From Myxocyprinus asiaticus (Eukaryota > Chordata > Actinopteri > Cypriniformes > Catostomidae), in NCBI RefSeq assembly GCF_019703515.2, contig NC_059347.1:20792001-20856000 (forward strand): a DNA stretch of 64,000 nucleotides, written 5' to 3'. The translations under genes and the position numbers were made by a program. A model generated the notes under the pieces. It worked only from the letters and a program-made list of their open reading frames with translations. It ran no database searches and was not told the origin of the DNA. Below are positions 47,201 through 56,052 of the stretch, piece after piece (position 1 is the stretch's first letter; the number at the start of each line of letters is the position of its first letter).

Positions 47201-50200
47201 AACTAGTCTCTTAATGGTAGGGCAGGGCATTTCGATTAATTTTTTAGTCAAGTACTCTAACACAATAAAAAACAATTGATTACTTGAAATTTAGAATCTA
47301 AGTTCAACTTTTAAACCTGTCTTTCCTATTAAAAACTGAGCACTATGCATAAACAACACCATCTACAATAGATTCAAAATATGTACAAAAATGACACTTA
47401 GAAACATACATTCCAAGTCTTCTGAAGCGATACAATCATTTTTAATCATTAGAATTTTCTTTTTGGGTGAACTATTCCTCAAATGTCATGCATCAACAGC
47501 TGCAGTTGTAATGGCTAGATTTAGGTGAGAGAACAGTTTGGCAGGCAATGGCACAAAGGAAAATCAAATTGCAAATTTTTAGTATTTTTACTAGTCGAAT
47601 ATTTAAAGCTGAACGAGTACTCGATTATTCAAATCAATTACCCATGCACATCCCTAGTTAATGGGTAAAAATGTAACATATTTCCTTTGCTTATAGGTAG
47701 GAATAAATGTATAAGACAGAAGGGAATTATTTTGTTCCCTATCTGTTACTCACTCGACGTTGTGTCGATGTAGTGACACTAGGGGTCACTCTTGGGAGCC
47801 CCAAACACCTCTGATTTTGAAAAAAGGCCAATGGGAATTGGCGAGTGAAATTTGCATGCCACTACCCCGGACATACGGGTATAAAAGGAGCTGGCTTGCA
47901 ACCACTCATTCAGATTTTCTCTTCGGAGCCGAGCAGTTGTGTTCAGCTGCTGATCCATTCACCTCGAAAAGCTGTAGGATTTACGGCGCATTACAGCGGC
48001 TTCTCCCCCTCTTGCACTGGTGAAGTGCAGAGAACGCCCCTGGGCGCTTCAGCAGCTAAAAGAGTATATTCCTCCTACTGAAAGAGTATATTTTCCTTTC
48101 TGAAAGAGTGGCATTAATGTTTGTGTGTATTTCCTGGTTGCGGTCGTTACCTCTCCGCTTTCGATGGCCACGATCGCGGTCTTACGTGCATGGGCGCTGC
48201 CCACGCGGAGACGGCGTTCGTGGACGGCTCATGTTCTCACTGCAAGAGCGGGACCATGGCAACGTTGTGGTCACGGTTTTTCCTTCGTTAGAGGGAAAGA
48301 CCACCCCAGCGGCTCCCCGCCTCGGTCCTTCTACCTATGGGTTTGAGGCCGTGTCGGTTACCACTGGGGGCGATTTGGGGACCCCAATGGGAGCCACTCT
48401 GCTGGGTAACTTCCCACAGACCTCCCATTCCCCAGTATGCTTGTTTGCTCCGCTGGGATGAGACCACCGGCTCGTCTCAGGGCGAGTTCGCGATCTCGTT
48501 TCGGCACTCGCGAAGTGGATGAGCTCTCGATTGCAGCATCGGAGAGCGGGCTGTCCAGTCTGACGCTGAGGACTCGACTGGGCTCCCACCTTCGGGTGTG
48601 GTCACCCAGTCTCAGCCTGACGTGCAGCTGGCAGCCATGCTTGCCCGGGCGGCTGCGTGTGTCAGGCTGGAGTGGAAACCTCCACCCCCCCCCCAAACCC
48701 TCGCAGCCTGATGATTGGTTCCTGGGCCCGGAGCGCCGCTCACGGCCATGCCCCACCCCGGTCCCTTTCTTCCCGGAGGTGCATGAGGAGCCCACGAGGT
48801 CGTGGCGGGCACCTTTCACTGCCCGGACCCGGTCTCTGAGCTCCTCCGCTCTCACTACCCTCGATGGTGGGGCTGCCAGGGGGTACTTGGCGATTCCCCA
48901 GGTGGATAAGGTGGTTGCGGTGCACCTGTGCCCGCAAAACGCCGCCACCTGGCGGGGCCGCCTGAGACCCCCGTCCAGCGCCTGTAGGGTTACGTCATCT
49001 CTGGCGACTAAGGCCTGCGGTGCCACTGGACAGGCCGCCTCTGCCCTGCACGCCATGGCTCTTCCTGCAAATACACCAAGCCAAGGCGCTAAGACAACTG
49101 CACAAGGGTAGTTCTGACCCAAGATTGATGCAGGAGCTGTGCTCGGTGACCGACCTTGCTCTCCGGGTGACGAAGGTCACAGCGCAGACTCTCGGGCAGG
49201 CGATTGTCCACCCTGGTGGTCCAGGAGTGCCACCTATGGCTCAACTTGGTCAAGATGTGGGAAGCTGACAAGGTACGGTTCCTTGACGCCTCTGTCTCCC
49301 AGGTCAGCCAGTTCTCGGTGGTGAAACAGCAGATGGAGGCTATTCAGCACATCTTGCATCGGCGCAGTTCAAGACCTCGCACCTCGTCTGCTCGTCGCCA
49401 AGGGCGTCCTCCTGCCATTACAACACCGGCTCCGCTGCAGCCCACCCTGTAGCCCGGCCCCGGCGTGGAGCCACCCGCAGGAAGCAGATGCCACAGATTC
49501 AGTTTGCCAGGCGCCCGCCCAGGTTCAGCAGCGTCCGCTTCTCCTCGGTTGAGGGCGAGAACGCTGCTACCTTGCGTGCGGAGATTGCTACCCTTCTACG
49601 AAAGGGTGCGATAGAGCCTGTCCCTCCGGGGTTTTACAGAAGGGGTTTTACAGACCCTACTTCATCGTACCGAAGAAAGGCGGTGGGTTGTGGCCAATTT
49701 TGGACCCGTGAGTACTGAACCGGGCTTTGCATAGACTCCCGTTCAAGATGCGGATGCAAAAACGCATTCTAGTGAGCGTCCGGCATCAAGATTGGTTCGC
49801 GCCGGTAGACCCGAAGGACGCATACTTCCACGTCTCGGTTTTACCTCGACACAGACCCTTCTTGCGGTTTGCTTTCGAGGGCCGAGCATACCAGTACAAG
49901 GTCCTCCCCTTCGGCCTGTCCTTGTCCCCTCACATCTTCACGAAGGTCGGAGAGGCAGCCCTTGCCCCGCTAAGGGAAGTGGGCATCCGCATCCTCAACT
50001 ATCTCGACGACTGGCTAATCCTAGCTCACTCTCGGGATGTGTTGTGTGCGCACAGGGACCTGGTGCTCACGCACCTCAGCCGGCTGGGGCTTCGGGTCAA
50101 CTGGGAAAAGAGCAAGATCTCTCCGGTTCAGAGCATCTCTTTTCTCGGCTTGGAGTTGGACTTAGTCTTGATGTCGGCGCGCCTCACAAACGAGCACTCA

Positions 50201-53200
50201 CAGTCGGTGCTGAACTGTCTGAACGGTGCTGAAGGCGTTCAGACAGAGGACAGCAGTTCCACTGAAACTTTTTCAGAGGCTCCTGGGCATATGGCATCCT
50301 AAGCGGTGGCCACACCGCTTGGGTTGATGCATATGAGACCGCTTCAGCACTGGATTCAGACTCGAGTCCCGAGATGGGCATGGCGCCGCGGGACACATCG
50401 CGTGGTCGTCACGCCAATCTGTCGCCGCCTCTTCAGCCCTTGGACCGACCTAGCATTTCTACAGGCAGGGGTTCCCCTAGAGCAGGTCTCCTGGCGAGTT
50501 GTGGTTACGACGGACGTCTCCAAGACGGGCTGGGGCGCCGTATGCAACGGGCACGCAGCCGCTGGCTCTTGGAATGGCCCATGGCTGCGTTGGCACATCA
50601 ACTGCCTCGAGTTGTTGGTAGTACTGCTCGCCCTACGGAGACTCCGGCCGTTGATCCAGGGCAAGCATGTGTTGGTCTGGACGGACAACACAGCAATGGT
50701 AGCGTACATCAACCACCAAGGCGGCCTACGCTCCCATTGCATGTCACAACTCGCCCGCCTCAAGTTGCTGCAAGCCACTCACATCCCGGGCGACCTCAAC
50801 ACCGCAGCGGACGCGCTGTCATGACAGGTTACGCTCAGGGGAGAGTGGAGACTCCACCCCCAGGTGGTCCAGCTAATTTGGAGTCAGTTCGGTCGAGCAC
50901 AGGTAGACCTGTTTGCTTCCTGGGAATCCTCCCACTGCCCGCTTTGGTACGCCCTGACCGAGGCACCCCTCGGTATAGACGTGCTGGCACACAGCTGTCC
51001 CCCGGGACTACGCAAATATGCGATTCCCCCAGTGAGCCTACTTGCACAGACCCTGTGCAAGGTCAGGGAAGACGAGGAGCAGGTCATCCTTGTAGCACCC
51101 TACTGGCCCACCCAGATGTGGTTCTCGGACCTCACGCTCCTCACGACAGCCCCCCCTGGCAAATTTCCCTGAGGAAGGATCTTCTTTCTCAGGGATGGGG
51201 CACCATCTGGCCTCTGGAATCTCCACATCTGGCCCTTGGACGGGACGTGGAAGACCTAAGTGGCCTACCACCTGCGGTGGTAGACACGATCACTCAGGCT
51301 AGGGCTCCCTCTATGAGGCGCCTGTATGCCTTGAAGTGATGTCTGTTTACTAAGTGGTGTTCTTCCCATCAAGAAGACCCCCAGAGATGTGCTTTCCTTC
51401 CTGCAGGAGAGGCTGGTGGGGCGGCTGTTCCCCTCCACCTTGAAGGTGTATGTAGCCGTCGTTTCGGCACATCACGATGCAGTTGATGTTAAGTATTTGG
51501 GGAAGCACGACTTGATCATCAGGTTCCTGAGAGGCGCTAGCAGGTCGAATCCCTCCAGACCGTACCTCATCCCCTCATGGGACCTCTCTGTAGTCCTTCG
51601 GGGTCTACGGGGAGCTCCCTTCGAGCCCCTGGGGTCAGTTGAGCTTAAGGCACTCTCTTTGAACTCTTTGACTGCCCTCCTGACTGCGCTCACTTCCATC
51701 AAGAGGGTAGGGGACCTGCAGGTGTTCTCTGTCAGCGAAACATGCCTGGAGTTTGGTCTGGGCTACTCTCACGTGATCCTGAGACCCCGACCGGGCTATG
51801 TGCCCAAGGTTCCCACGACCCCGTTTAGGGATCAGGTGGTGAACCTGCAAGCGCTGCCCCCGGCAGGAGGCAGACCCAGCCTTGGCGTTGCTGTGTCCGG
51901 TGCATGCTTTACGCATCTATACGCAAAAAAAAATTTCTGTTGCACTTTATTCTATTTTGAATACTATTATGATGCTAGTGATACTTTGTAATACAGCACT
52001 TTTTATACCACTGTCTCCTAAGATGATTCGCTTATGTTTTCCTCTCTTGTAAGTTGCTTTGGATAAAAGCATCTGCCAAATGAATAAATGTAAATGTAAA
52101 TCTATTTGGATCGCAAGCAGAGCTTTAGAAGCTCTGAGCAGTTCTTTGTCTGCTTTTGTGATGGCATATCACGCTCAGGACGTGCCGCCTCCTGTGGGGC
52201 TATGAGCCCACTCTACTAGGAGTGTGGCGGCCTCCTGGGCCCTGACCAGTGACGCCTCTTTGGCAGACATCTGCAGAGCAGCAGGCTGGGCAACACCCAA
52301 TACCTTTGCGAGGTTCTACAATCTCCAGTTGAGCCGGTCTCGTCCCGTATAATGTCAGGTACGAGTAGGTGAGTTCCGGGACAGCTGGCTGGGTGTACCG
52401 CTTGCGCATAGCGCCTTTCCCCTCCCCTGAGGTGAAAACGTGCGCTTTTGACTCCCAGTCGTGTTCACAAGTTGTGATCCATGGATAACTTTCCTCCTTA
52501 GCCCTGTGGCAGGCGAGTTTGCAGAGAAACTTGCTGCCGGCCCAGTACATGTGCTAACTAAGCCCTGTACGGGGGTAGGTGCTCCACATGCGCTGGTTCC
52601 CCATAGGTGACCCCATGTGATATATCTGCCGCTAAATCGTTTCCCTGTCGGTAAACTGAGTCTTCCTTGTGCAGAGGGTCCATTGCCCCCGGTCACTGTG
52701 TTTGTAGAGTTCCTCCCCTCTTGGGTAGTTCCTACCATGGGACTTCTCCACATGACATACTTCCGACAAGACTCAGTAAGACCATGTGACGTATTTCCAC
52801 TTGTTCTTAAACTGTTCCTAAATGTTTAATAAAATCTGTAACTCAAAATTGATCACTCTTTATATAATTTCTTCTTAAAGCAAGTACATTTGTAGCAAAA
52901 GGCTGTATTTCATGTAAGCATCGTAGGCAACATTCGTAACAGTATATTAACAGTAAACAGTTTTAACAAGCGGCACAGCACCTCACAGTGAACCAGAGCA
53001 GAAGGGAAAAAATATTGGCTAAGCGTGCTAAAACTTTATTTGGGATGGAATCATGTGTAAAGGTGCAACAGTCACATGAAGTCCTCTATAACACCTGAAC
53101 TTCTTCAGAACATCGAATCTTAGTGGCACCTGCAATAAATGAAACAGAACGCAGGTGTCTCGAGATGCATTTTTAAATATTGAAGCTCTTTTTAACTCGA

Positions 53201-54473
53201 CACGGTGTCTAAAGTTTGTCAGCCCAGCGCGAGACTCGAAAGAAACAGCAAGATGCGCTGCAGCAGTCAAAGACATCCTTCTAATGTGTGATAACTTCAG
53301 AAAACAATTCAAACACAGTGCAGACGTGTGCAAAAACACGTTTGGTGTGAACAGCCCCTGCAATCTCTCAAAAGTGTATATCTATGTTGCCGTGTCAAAT
53401 GCTTTAGTAGATACTTGTGCTTCGGATCTTCATTTGTCATATCTGCTTTTGTCATAAACTCGTAATGGGGATATTTTCATTTAGTAAAACACGTATCTTC
53501 CAACATCTTTTCACTTGAGCGATTTCTCAACATAGTGGCACAAGCTCACGTGCACAGGCATATTGCCAATGCATTTAAAGGGCCGCCATTGAATTAGAAA
53601 ACAAATGTTATCATTAGACGTTAAATGTCGATTTTCAATTCAGTATTGTTTTATGAAGAATTGTTGAAATTCTATACAGTATGTGACACAAGTACATCAT
53701 AAGTAACTAATTGAATGACTAAATAATGAAGAGTAATCTCTTCACTTTTTCAAGGAAATGGTAATTTAATTATAGTAACTTGTTACTTTGTAATGCAATT
53801 ACATAATAAATAACTGTAATTAATTAAATTACTGAACAATTAAGAGTAATCCCTTCATTTTTTCAAGTAAAAAGTAATTTAATACACGTTACACCCAACA
53901 CTGCTCGTATCCCATCTTAATATGCAGTCAACTATAAGTAAGCTATTTATAGGTCCATTCTGCACAACACAGCAACTTTGGCTCGACGAATGGGGTGAAT
54001 TGGAGGCGGGACTATGTGTTTGTGCAACCAATGGAATCTGATTGAAAACAGTGATTTTTTCAAGTTTAATTTGGTTACTCTAGTTGGCACAGAAATTACA
54101 CACTTCAGATTTAATTTGCAAAGTGTGCACGAATATCAGATGATACTGATAATCACAAAATGGACATTCTGTATATTGACCGATTAATAAACCTGACTCC
54201 TTTATATTGCCGTGACTAAATTATATCATAGTCATCTTCTTTGGGTGACATTTAGAGCAGAAATATTTTCATAGCATTCTCACTCCAAGTATTTTGAAAA
54301 ACCAGCTTTACAAAGCTAGCCACTCATTTATTGTCTCTGTTTGTGTTCTCACAGTAAAAATCTGGAAGAGAATGCTGGAGAAAGATTACAACCACCCCTT
54401 CCTAAACTTTGAGAAGTTTTCATCTGTCTCCATCAATTCAGATCAGCTGCTGAATGACCACGAAGGAAGTTGA
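31003..54473 (+). CDS. secisbp2: SECIS-binding protein 2 (SBP2)
   Basis: Binds the SECIS element of selenoprotein mRNAs and recruits the Sec-specific elongation machinery. Seventeen coding exons: 31003-31022, 32773-32971, 33064-33127, 35178-35395, 35527-35608, 36085-36200, 36309-36446, 36700-36735, 36865-36975, 37187-37310, 37451-37614, 42101-42251, 42407-42578, 42687-42907, 46337-46491, 46943-47096 and 54355-54473 (TGA 54471-54473). They sum to 2244 nt, an unbroken 747 residues. A Lys-rich, nuclear-signal-like run ([12 protein letters not shown]) lies near residue 245; the SECIS interaction domain, with [18 protein letters not shown] and [16 protein letters not shown], spans about residues 328-424; the L7Ae-type RNA-binding domain spans about 532-657 ([57 protein letters not shown]). 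The short C-terminus ([12 protein letters not shown]) fits SECISBP2 rather than the longer SECISBP2L. The N-terminus is about 100 residues shorter than the mammalian form. Long introns are full of transposons. Confidence 0.95.
31277..32120. mobile_element. Palindromic (inverted-duplicated) Tc1-like element
   Basis: Two arms of about 345-355 bp (31277-31632, 31778-32120) are near-complementary end to end, separated by a 145-bp spacer. The outer ends read CGATCAGTCACAGCATTAAA and its inverse. Both arms encode the same transposase segment in opposite directions: minus 31714-31388 and plus 31772-32017, with [20 protein letters not shown] (helix-turn-helix) and [20 protein letters not shown]. Neither arm has the catalytic domain. 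It lies in the SECISBP2 intron after the first coding exon. Confidence 0.85.
32121..32201. repeat. (TG)n/(CA)n microsatellite
   Basis: TG repeats, a short TAATATATTA, then CA repeats. A hairpin-capable dinucleotide tract joining two Tc1-type elements. Confidence 0.95.
32203..32690. mobile_element. Deleted Tc1-like element
   Basis: Inverted ends AGTACTGTGCAAAAGTCTTA and the complement of the right end (CACAGTACTGTGCAAAAGTT). The middle, around 32480-32570, reads like the C-terminal end of a Tc1 transposase (GGTGGTCACACCGAATATTG, matching the GGHTEY ending) but is out of frame and short. Non-autonomous. Confidence 0.78.
33621..34061 (-). mobile_element. tRNA-derived SINE, copy B, with 16-bp target duplication
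   Basis: Minus-strand copy of the SINE seen at 28923. The perfect direct repeat AAAATGTAAATTATTA flanks it at 33605-33620 and 34062-34077, the mark of LINE-machinery insertion. The head (box A/B region) is at the high-coordinate end (GGTTGCTCAGTGGTAAAAGA on the minus strand). Confidence 0.9.
34408..34832 (+). repeat. GC-rich repeat with internal direct duplication, perhaps a solo LTR
   Basis: Distinctly GC-rich against an AT-rich intron. A unit recurs at about 34500-34545 and 34755-34802 (CTGATCAGCTGATTCAGCGC, then GGC(C/T)GTGCTCCA). It begins near TGTAACAG and ends TTGTCACA, and the two ends share AAGGAGG..GGCG in inverse. The TG..CA limits would fit an LTR; the inverse ends would fit a DNA element. 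No protein is supported; frames on both strands are composition artefacts. An AG-rich microsatellite lies at about 34670-34690. Confidence 0.45.
35640..35925 (+). repeat. Dispersed repeat, copy 2 (SECISBP2 intron)
   Basis: Diverged second copy of the 27215-27490 repeat, in the same orientation, lying between SECISBP2 exons 35527-35608 and 36085-36200. Confidence 0.6.
38080..38755. repeat. Foldback MITE, complete, TTAA-flanked
   Basis: TTAA at 38076-38079 and 38756-38759. The ends are AGGGATAGTTGACCC-like and GGGTGAACTAACCCT. Long arms are complementary around a centre near 38420 (GGTGTGGGTGAGAAACAGAT on the left, its inverse on the right). One of the best-preserved copies in the window. Confidence 0.88.
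39020..40368 (-). mobile_element. Tc1-like transposon, near full length, degenerate
   Basis: Terminal inverted repeats AACTCAGCAAAAAA / TTTTTTGCTGAGTT lie at TA dinucleotides (39018-39019, 40369-40370). 1349 bp is a normal Tc1 length. The minus strand holds transposase remains (next entry). It sits inside the TTAA-flanked element at 37649-42029. Confidence 0.9.
39076..40092 (-). pseudogene. Tc1-like transposase, frameshifted
   Basis: Start ATG at 40092 ([20 protein letters not shown]). The C-terminal half is one open frame, 39519-39076: [20 protein letters not shown], then [18 protein letters not shown] (second catalytic Asp in HDNAPSH), and [20 protein letters not shown] (the closing acidic residue in LNPIEHVWD). 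The first catalytic Asp (FTDESRF) is visible at about 39645 in another frame. At least two frameshifts and a stop separate the N-terminal and C-terminal halves, so the protein is dead. Confidence 0.85.
42946..43651. repeat. Foldback MITE in SECISBP2 intron
   Basis: Starts AGGGATAGTTCACCCAAAAA after TTAA (42942-42945) and ends with the inverse GGGTGTACTATCCC, though the right flank AAGT has lost the TTAA. Arms pair around about 43265-43330; the left flank is only 38 bp from the splice donor of exon 42687-42907. Confidence 0.85.
43652..44093. other. SECISBP2 intron, nothing recognised
   Basis: Unassigned intron between a MITE and a Tc1-like element. A minus frame at 43910-43644 has no recognisable features. 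Confidence 0.45.
44094..45487 (+). mobile_element. Sleeping Beauty-type Tc1 transposon, inactive
   Basis: Inverted ends CAGTTGAAGTCAGAAGTGTC and the complement of the right end (CAGTTGAAGTCTGAAGTTTA) lie at TA dinucleotides (44092-44093, 45488-45489). An inner direct-repeat copy CAGTGGGTCAGAAGTTTACA occurs at 44281, with its mirror GTAAACTTCTGACCCACTGG near 45270: the double IR/DR layout of the salmonid-cyprinid Sleeping Beauty group. 1394 bp is shorter than the roughly 1.6 kb norm of the group. Inside the long SECISBP2 intron 42908-46336. Confidence 0.92.
44449..45261 (+). pseudogene. Sleeping Beauty-type transposase, DNA-binding region deleted
   Basis: The frame from ATG 44449 reads [12 protein letters not shown] and jumps directly to [19 protein letters not shown], missing most of the paired-like DNA-binding region expected between them; the join stays in frame. 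The catalytic part follows in other frames: [10 protein letters not shown] (first Asp), [31 protein letters not shown] (second Asp, with the usual DNDPKH altered to DNGTKH), then after another loss [20 protein letters not shown] (third acidic residue) to the end KGNATKY. At least two frame changes. No functional transposase. Confidence 0.9.
45488..46336. other. SECISBP2 intron, nothing recognised
   Basis: AT-rich (short T-run at 46229-46240) with no frame or repeat boundary I can support, up to the acceptor of the L7Ae-domain exon at 46337. Confidence 0.5.
46645..46881. repeat. Short TTAA-flanked MITE
   Basis: Left AGGAATATTCTGTGTTCAAT, right the inverse TTGAACCCAGAACATTCCT, with TTAA at 46641-46644 and 46882-46885. 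Arms pair along most of their length (ATGTTAAGCTCAATCGACAG against its inverse near 46845). 237 bp, no coding capacity; a different family from the AGGGATAG repeats. Confidence 0.85.
47218..47656. repeat. hAT-like MITE with 8-bp target duplication
   Basis: Left TAGGGCAGGGCATTTCGATTAA-type end (first 20: TAGGGCAGGGCATTTCGATT), right the near-inverse CAATTACCCATGCACATCCC TA. The flanks CTTAATGG (47210-47217) and GTTAATGG (47657-47664) match at seven of eight bases, as expected for hAT. No transposase. Confidence 0.7.
48437..49452 (+). pseudogene. DIRS gag-like protein remains
   Basis: The first frame 48437-49111 holds [40 protein letters not shown] and [20 protein letters not shown], characteristic of the first ORF of fish DIRS elements. 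It then passes to a second frame ([20 protein letters not shown]) and a third ([20 protein letters not shown], to the Arg/Pro-rich end at 49452). Two frame changes. The upstream part at 48100-48436 is likely also gag but too broken to read. Confidence 0.75.
49540..50302 (+). pseudogene. DIRS reverse transcriptase
   Basis: Begins with [18 protein letters not shown]; after a frame change come [10 protein letters not shown] and a TGA (49709-49711), then [38 protein letters not shown] (RT motif A), [20 protein letters not shown] (motif B) and [16 protein letters not shown] (the YLDD catalytic motif), and [10 protein letters not shown]. It ends with a TAA at 50300-50302 where the family continues into RNase H. 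The palm motifs are intact; the stops are not. Confidence 0.88.
50303..50824 (+). pseudogene. DIRS RNase H region
   Basis: Same frame as the RT after the [20 protein letters not shown] (first Asp), [20 protein letters not shown] (Glu), [20 protein letters not shown] (Asp), [14 protein letters not shown] (final Asp), then TGA at 50822-50824 where CGA (Arg) would continue the family sequence. All catalytic positions are present. Confidence 0.85.
50825..52350 (+). pseudogene. DIRS tyrosine recombinase region, interrupted
   Basis: After a linker ([40 protein letters not shown]) and several stops, the recombinase core is open at 51389-51991: [60 protein letters not shown] (the Arg box I region), then [20 protein letters not shown]. 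At about 51920 a small repeat cuts in. The C-terminal part resumes after 52100 ([16 protein letters not shown], then [20 protein letters not shown] and [12 protein letters not shown] ending near 52350), where box II with the Tyr (FARFY) is found. Confidence 0.82.
51920..52102 (+). mobile_element. Short SINE/LINE-tail insertion in DIRS recombinase
   Basis: AT-rich insert in GC-rich DIRS coding DNA. Its 3' part, TTGCTTTGGATAAAAGCATC TGCC then AATGAATAAATGTAAATGT, is a very widespread fish retroposon tail. The DIRS sequence reads CGCATCTAT before it and TCTATTTGGATCGC after it, giving a short direct repeat TCTAT that may be the target duplication. Family not named. Confidence 0.65.
52801..54354. 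other. SECISBP2 last intron, right part, nothing recognised
   Basis: From the end of the DIRS block to the final exon acceptor (TTGTGTTCTCACAG). A 111-codon minus frame at 53363-53028 and a 100-codon plus frame at 53155-53457 overlap on opposite strands; neither has a motif I recognise, and the region may be an old repeat. A stretch near 54070-54118 (ATTACACACTTCAGATTTAA) resembles the right end of the TTAA element at 37649-42029 and may be a fragment of it. Confidence 0.4.
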
Positions 54474-55540
54474 TGGAGGTACATGGACGAGTGAGACAAA
54501 ATGTTTCTGCGTTGAGGTCATGCGTCTGTGACACAGAAACAGAATGCACTGTTTCCAACCACCGTGTGAGACTCTTGCACACGGACCTTGTGAGATAACG
54601 AAAAATTCCATTGTAGAGGAATAGCTTGAAGTACCAAATGTGCCTATGATTAAGTCTAGACGATTATATTGAAAATTAAAATGTAATAAACCAAGAGGCA
54701 ATATAGCTGAAAATAGAGAACAGCCCTTGACTAACAATATTTTCTTAGAGATATCACATACTTAGTTTGTTTTGCTGTCTGAATGGTGAATATTTTTGCA
54801 AATATCTACAATCACTCTTTCTATTCAAATAAGTGTAATAGTTTGATATTGATCCTTGAAACAATCTGAACCACTACAGTTATTTAAATGTTTACATTTG
54901 TAAATCAAATGTATTTTCTTTCCGGACTTGAATGCACAACTTTACTAATCATGACCACTGTGTTGTAGCCAATGAAGTTCATTCAAACTCTCCTCATTGA
55001 AATCAGCAGGGCACTATTTAATTAATAATGAAGGCTAATAAATGAATGATTGTAATGACCATGAATTGTTTGTGGGAATACCACTCCCTCTCAGAACTTA
55101 TTAAACTTCATTTCTAGTCCACAGTTTTAATTTTTAACCTACCTTTGGCTGATCTTTCCATGTGAGAATTCCTCAACACTAGCTAATCCTTTAATACTGA
55201 ATCTCTGTAGTTTCCAGAGTCCTTGTCATGGTTCTCTTTAAATTTCTATCAGTGTAACATTTATCAAGGTTTATGTCTTGGTGCTGTTGACTGCAGTTAA
55301 TACAGTAGAAAATGTGTACATTATGCAATTGTGTAGTACTCCGCTGGTCAGTGGTACGTATACATGTAGCATAGAGCTGACAATTCACAACTTCACTTTA
55401 TAGTACTGGATAAATAAAGGAATCATTTCACATATGCATTTTCTGCTTTGCTGCTATGTAAGGAATGTTGACTTTGGGACCAGAAACATCTTTGTTTCTG
55501 GTCCCATTTATTTTGCAATAAATTCTTTGCAATAAACTAG
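54474..55540 (+). terminator. secisbp2: SECISBP2 3' UTR and poly(A) signals
   Basis: No frame after the stop at 54471. AATAAA hexamers lie at about 55410 (GATAAATAAAGGAATC) and twice at about 55518 and 55532 (GCAATAAATTCTTTGCAATAAA), which would give a 3' UTR of roughly 0.95-1.07 kb. Confidence 0.6.
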
Positions 55541-55741
55541 TGTGTCTTTTTATGCATAATGTACCCATCCTTGGAACACTGTTATTCGTTAAGAAGTTCA
55601 AATCAGAAAAAGAGGTGAAAATTAAATTGAATTCTCACCACAAAAATTTGACTAAGGCTACAAACTTGTGCCTAAACGTGTTTGAGAATGTGAAAAGAAT
55701 GTTAACTGATTTGGTTACTCTTATCATAAAAGTATTACTTA

Positions 55742-56052
55742 GAGGGATGGTTTGCCCAAAATGAAAATTCTGTCATCACTTACTCACCCTCATGTCACTC
55801 CAAACCCGTATGACTTTGTTGCATGGAATACAAAGGGAGATATTTGGCAGAATGTCCAAGCTGCTTTTATTTTACATACAATGAATGTGGATGGGGAGGA
55901 CCAGAGACAGTGTTCACCATTCACTTTCATTTTACTGACATTCTATAACTAACTCAATTTGTGTTCCACACATGAAAGAAAGTCATGCAGGTTTGGAATG
56001 ACATGAGGGTGAATAAATGATGTCAGAATTTTTATTTTTGAGTGAACTAATT
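55742..56052. repeat. Short foldback MITE, variant family
   Basis: Left GAGGGATGGTTTGCCCAAAA, right TTTTTGAGTGAACTAATTC, with internal complementary phrases (TTACTCACCCTCATGTCACT against AATGACATGAGGGTGAATAA). Related to the AGGGATAG family but shorter and with a different middle. Confidence 0.7.

Larger units (their letters stand above)
47735..52800 (+). mobile_element. DIRS-type tyrosine-recombinase retrotransposon, degenerate
   Basis: A GC-rich block in the last SECISBP2 intron, in sense with the gene. It opens with a leader containing TCACTCGACGTTGTGTCGAT and CTAGGGGTCACTCTTGGGAG, then encodes gag-like, RT, RNase H and tyrosine recombinase regions in that order, the layout of DIRS elements (no LTR integrase, no poly(A)). 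Limits are approximate; no LTRs or target duplication were found, as expected of DIRS, and the 3' terminal repeat seems absent or unrecognised. In-frame stops and frameshifts in every gene make it inactive. A short repeat interrupts the recombinase at about 51920-52100. Confidence 0.88.

Noticed and set aside
48358..49122. 254-codon minus frame, one of the longest in the window
   Set aside because: Antisense shadow of the GC-rich DIRS gag region; no motif, and the sense strand carries recognisable DIRS protein.
50374..51339. 321-codon plus frame
   Set aside because: Alternative frame over the DIRS RNase H and linker; the frame with catalytic motifs is a different one.
53028..53457. 111-codon minus and 100-codon plus frames
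   Set aside because: They overlap antiparallel in the last SECISBP2 intron, with no splice context or recognised domain; possibly an old repeat, but not supported as genes.
31003..54473. Assignment as SECISBP2L instead of SECISBP2
   Set aside because: SECISBP2L has a long acidic C-terminal extension after the L7Ae domain; here the protein ends soon after with [12 protein letters not shown], as in SECISBP2.
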